Source of the DNA: an uncultured Bacilli bacterium
Lineage (GTDB): Bacteria > Bacillota_I > Bacilli_A > RF39 > UBA660
Direction: 5' to 3'
DNA length: 15,254 bases
Assembly: GCA_947628325.1 (NCBI GenBank)
Contig: CANQZL010000013.1
Span: forward strand, 1-15,254
The notes beneath the pieces were generated by a model, which saw only the letters and a program-made list of their open reading frames with translations, did not search any database and was not told the DNA's origin. This document shows positions 15,101 to 15,254 of the stretch, piece after piece. Position 1 is the first letter of the stretch; every line of letters begins with the position of its first letter. Position numbers and translations under genes: made by a program.

Positions 15101-15134
15101 ATAAAAATCCACTAGTTCAACTAGTGGTTTTTAT
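15101..15134. terminator. Bidirectional terminator-like palindrome
   Basis: CCACTAG (15109-15115) and CTAGTGG (15121-15127) around TTCAA. The flanks AAAAA (15103-15107) and TTTTT (15128-15132) extend the stem past one bulged T. Both strands give a stem followed by a T run, so it could end transcripts in either direction. It may also be the subterminal palindrome of an IS200/IS605-type end. It insulates the polysaccharide genes from what lies to the right. Confidence 0.6.
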
Positions 15135-15254
15135 GTAGCCCTATAAGGGCATATTACTGGCTGACTCCACATGGAGTCTTTTTTAGTCGGCCAACTGCCT
15201 TCTATACCTACACACCCTTAAAAGGGTCTTGATATTCTTTTATATTCCTTTCAT
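15135..15254 (-). mobile_element. Possible 3' end of an IS200/IS605-type element (structured, gene-free)
   Basis: A gene-free stretch with 44% G+C over 15131-15230 (hand count), far above the surrounding DNA. It holds three compact hairpins besides the palindrome at 15101-15134: ACCCTT/AAGGGT (15214-15227), GACTCCA/TGGAGTC (15163-15178) and GCCCT/AGGGC (15138-15150). GGCTGACT (15159-15166) can also pair with AGTCGGCC (15185-15192), which excludes the GACTCCA hairpin. The order short CCC/GGG hairpin, larger paired region, GCCCT-type hairpin, then an AAAACCAC palindrome resembles, from memory, tails of TnpA-type IS200 elements in gut Bacillota. No transposase residues can be recognised at the edge, where only a few codons and a TAA (15242-15240) could remain. 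A structured leader RNA is the alternative. Confidence 0.4.

Noticed and set aside
15101..15254. tRNA, T-box or CRISPR repeat in the structured edge
   Set aside because: No cloverleaf, no T-box TGGNACC-type sequence, and the hairpins differ from each other and are not regularly spaced repeats.

Overview
The window is a dense block of genes that all lie on the minus strand, in very AT-rich DNA. Proteins are rich in Lys, Asn and Ile, Shine-Dalgarno sites are strong (AGGAGG type), every Trp codon I checked is TGG, and the last gene encodes a pyruvate:ferredoxin oxidoreductase. This suggests an anaerobic low-GC Bacillota, plausibly a gut bacterium. Species cannot be given from the sequence.

The main content is a cell-surface polysaccharide (capsule or exopolysaccharide) locus of the Wzx/Wzy type. 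Read in the direction of transcription (high to low coordinates) it falls into units. (1) 15059-12446: a GT4 glycosyltransferase and a three-helix LytR-CpsA-Psr (LCP) protein, closed by a terminator. (2) 12352-9774: a DHHW/AlgJ-like protein and an MBOAT acyltransferase, a probable O-acetylation cassette with its own promoter and terminator. (3) 9684-1526: eight tightly packed genes: GT2, an Alg14-like/Alg13-like glycosyltransferase pair, a Stealth-family sugar-phosphate transferase, a Wzx-like flippase, GT4, GT2 and a Wzy/ligase-like membrane protein with a large acidic outer loop. (4) 1436-411: a HAD phosphatase fused to a GtrA-like four-helix membrane domain, with its own promoter and terminator. 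The partial nifJ-type gene (309 to the left edge) starts a separate metabolic unit.

Inferred pathway: the glycosyltransferases build a repeat unit on a lipid carrier. The Stealth enzyme probably adds a phosphodiester-linked sugar, Wzx flips the unit, and the Wzy-like protein polymerises it. MBOAT plus the DHHW protein O-acetylate it outside, and the LCP protein anchors it to the wall. No initiating sugar-1-phosphate transferase, tyrosine-kinase regulators or nucleotide-sugar synthesis genes are in the window, so the locus either continues past the right edge or depends on genes elsewhere.

The right edge (about 15100-15254) has no gene. It is clearly GC-richer (44 of 100 bases in 15131-15230 by hand count, against 13 of 50 in 15061-15110) and is packed with hairpins. 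It resembles the 3' end of an IS200/IS605-type element transcribed toward the capsule genes, but this rests on resemblance only. The most unusual items are the HAD-GtrA fusion, the acidic coiled-coil loop of the polymerase candidate, the binding-protein-like insert in the LCP protein, and this structured edge.
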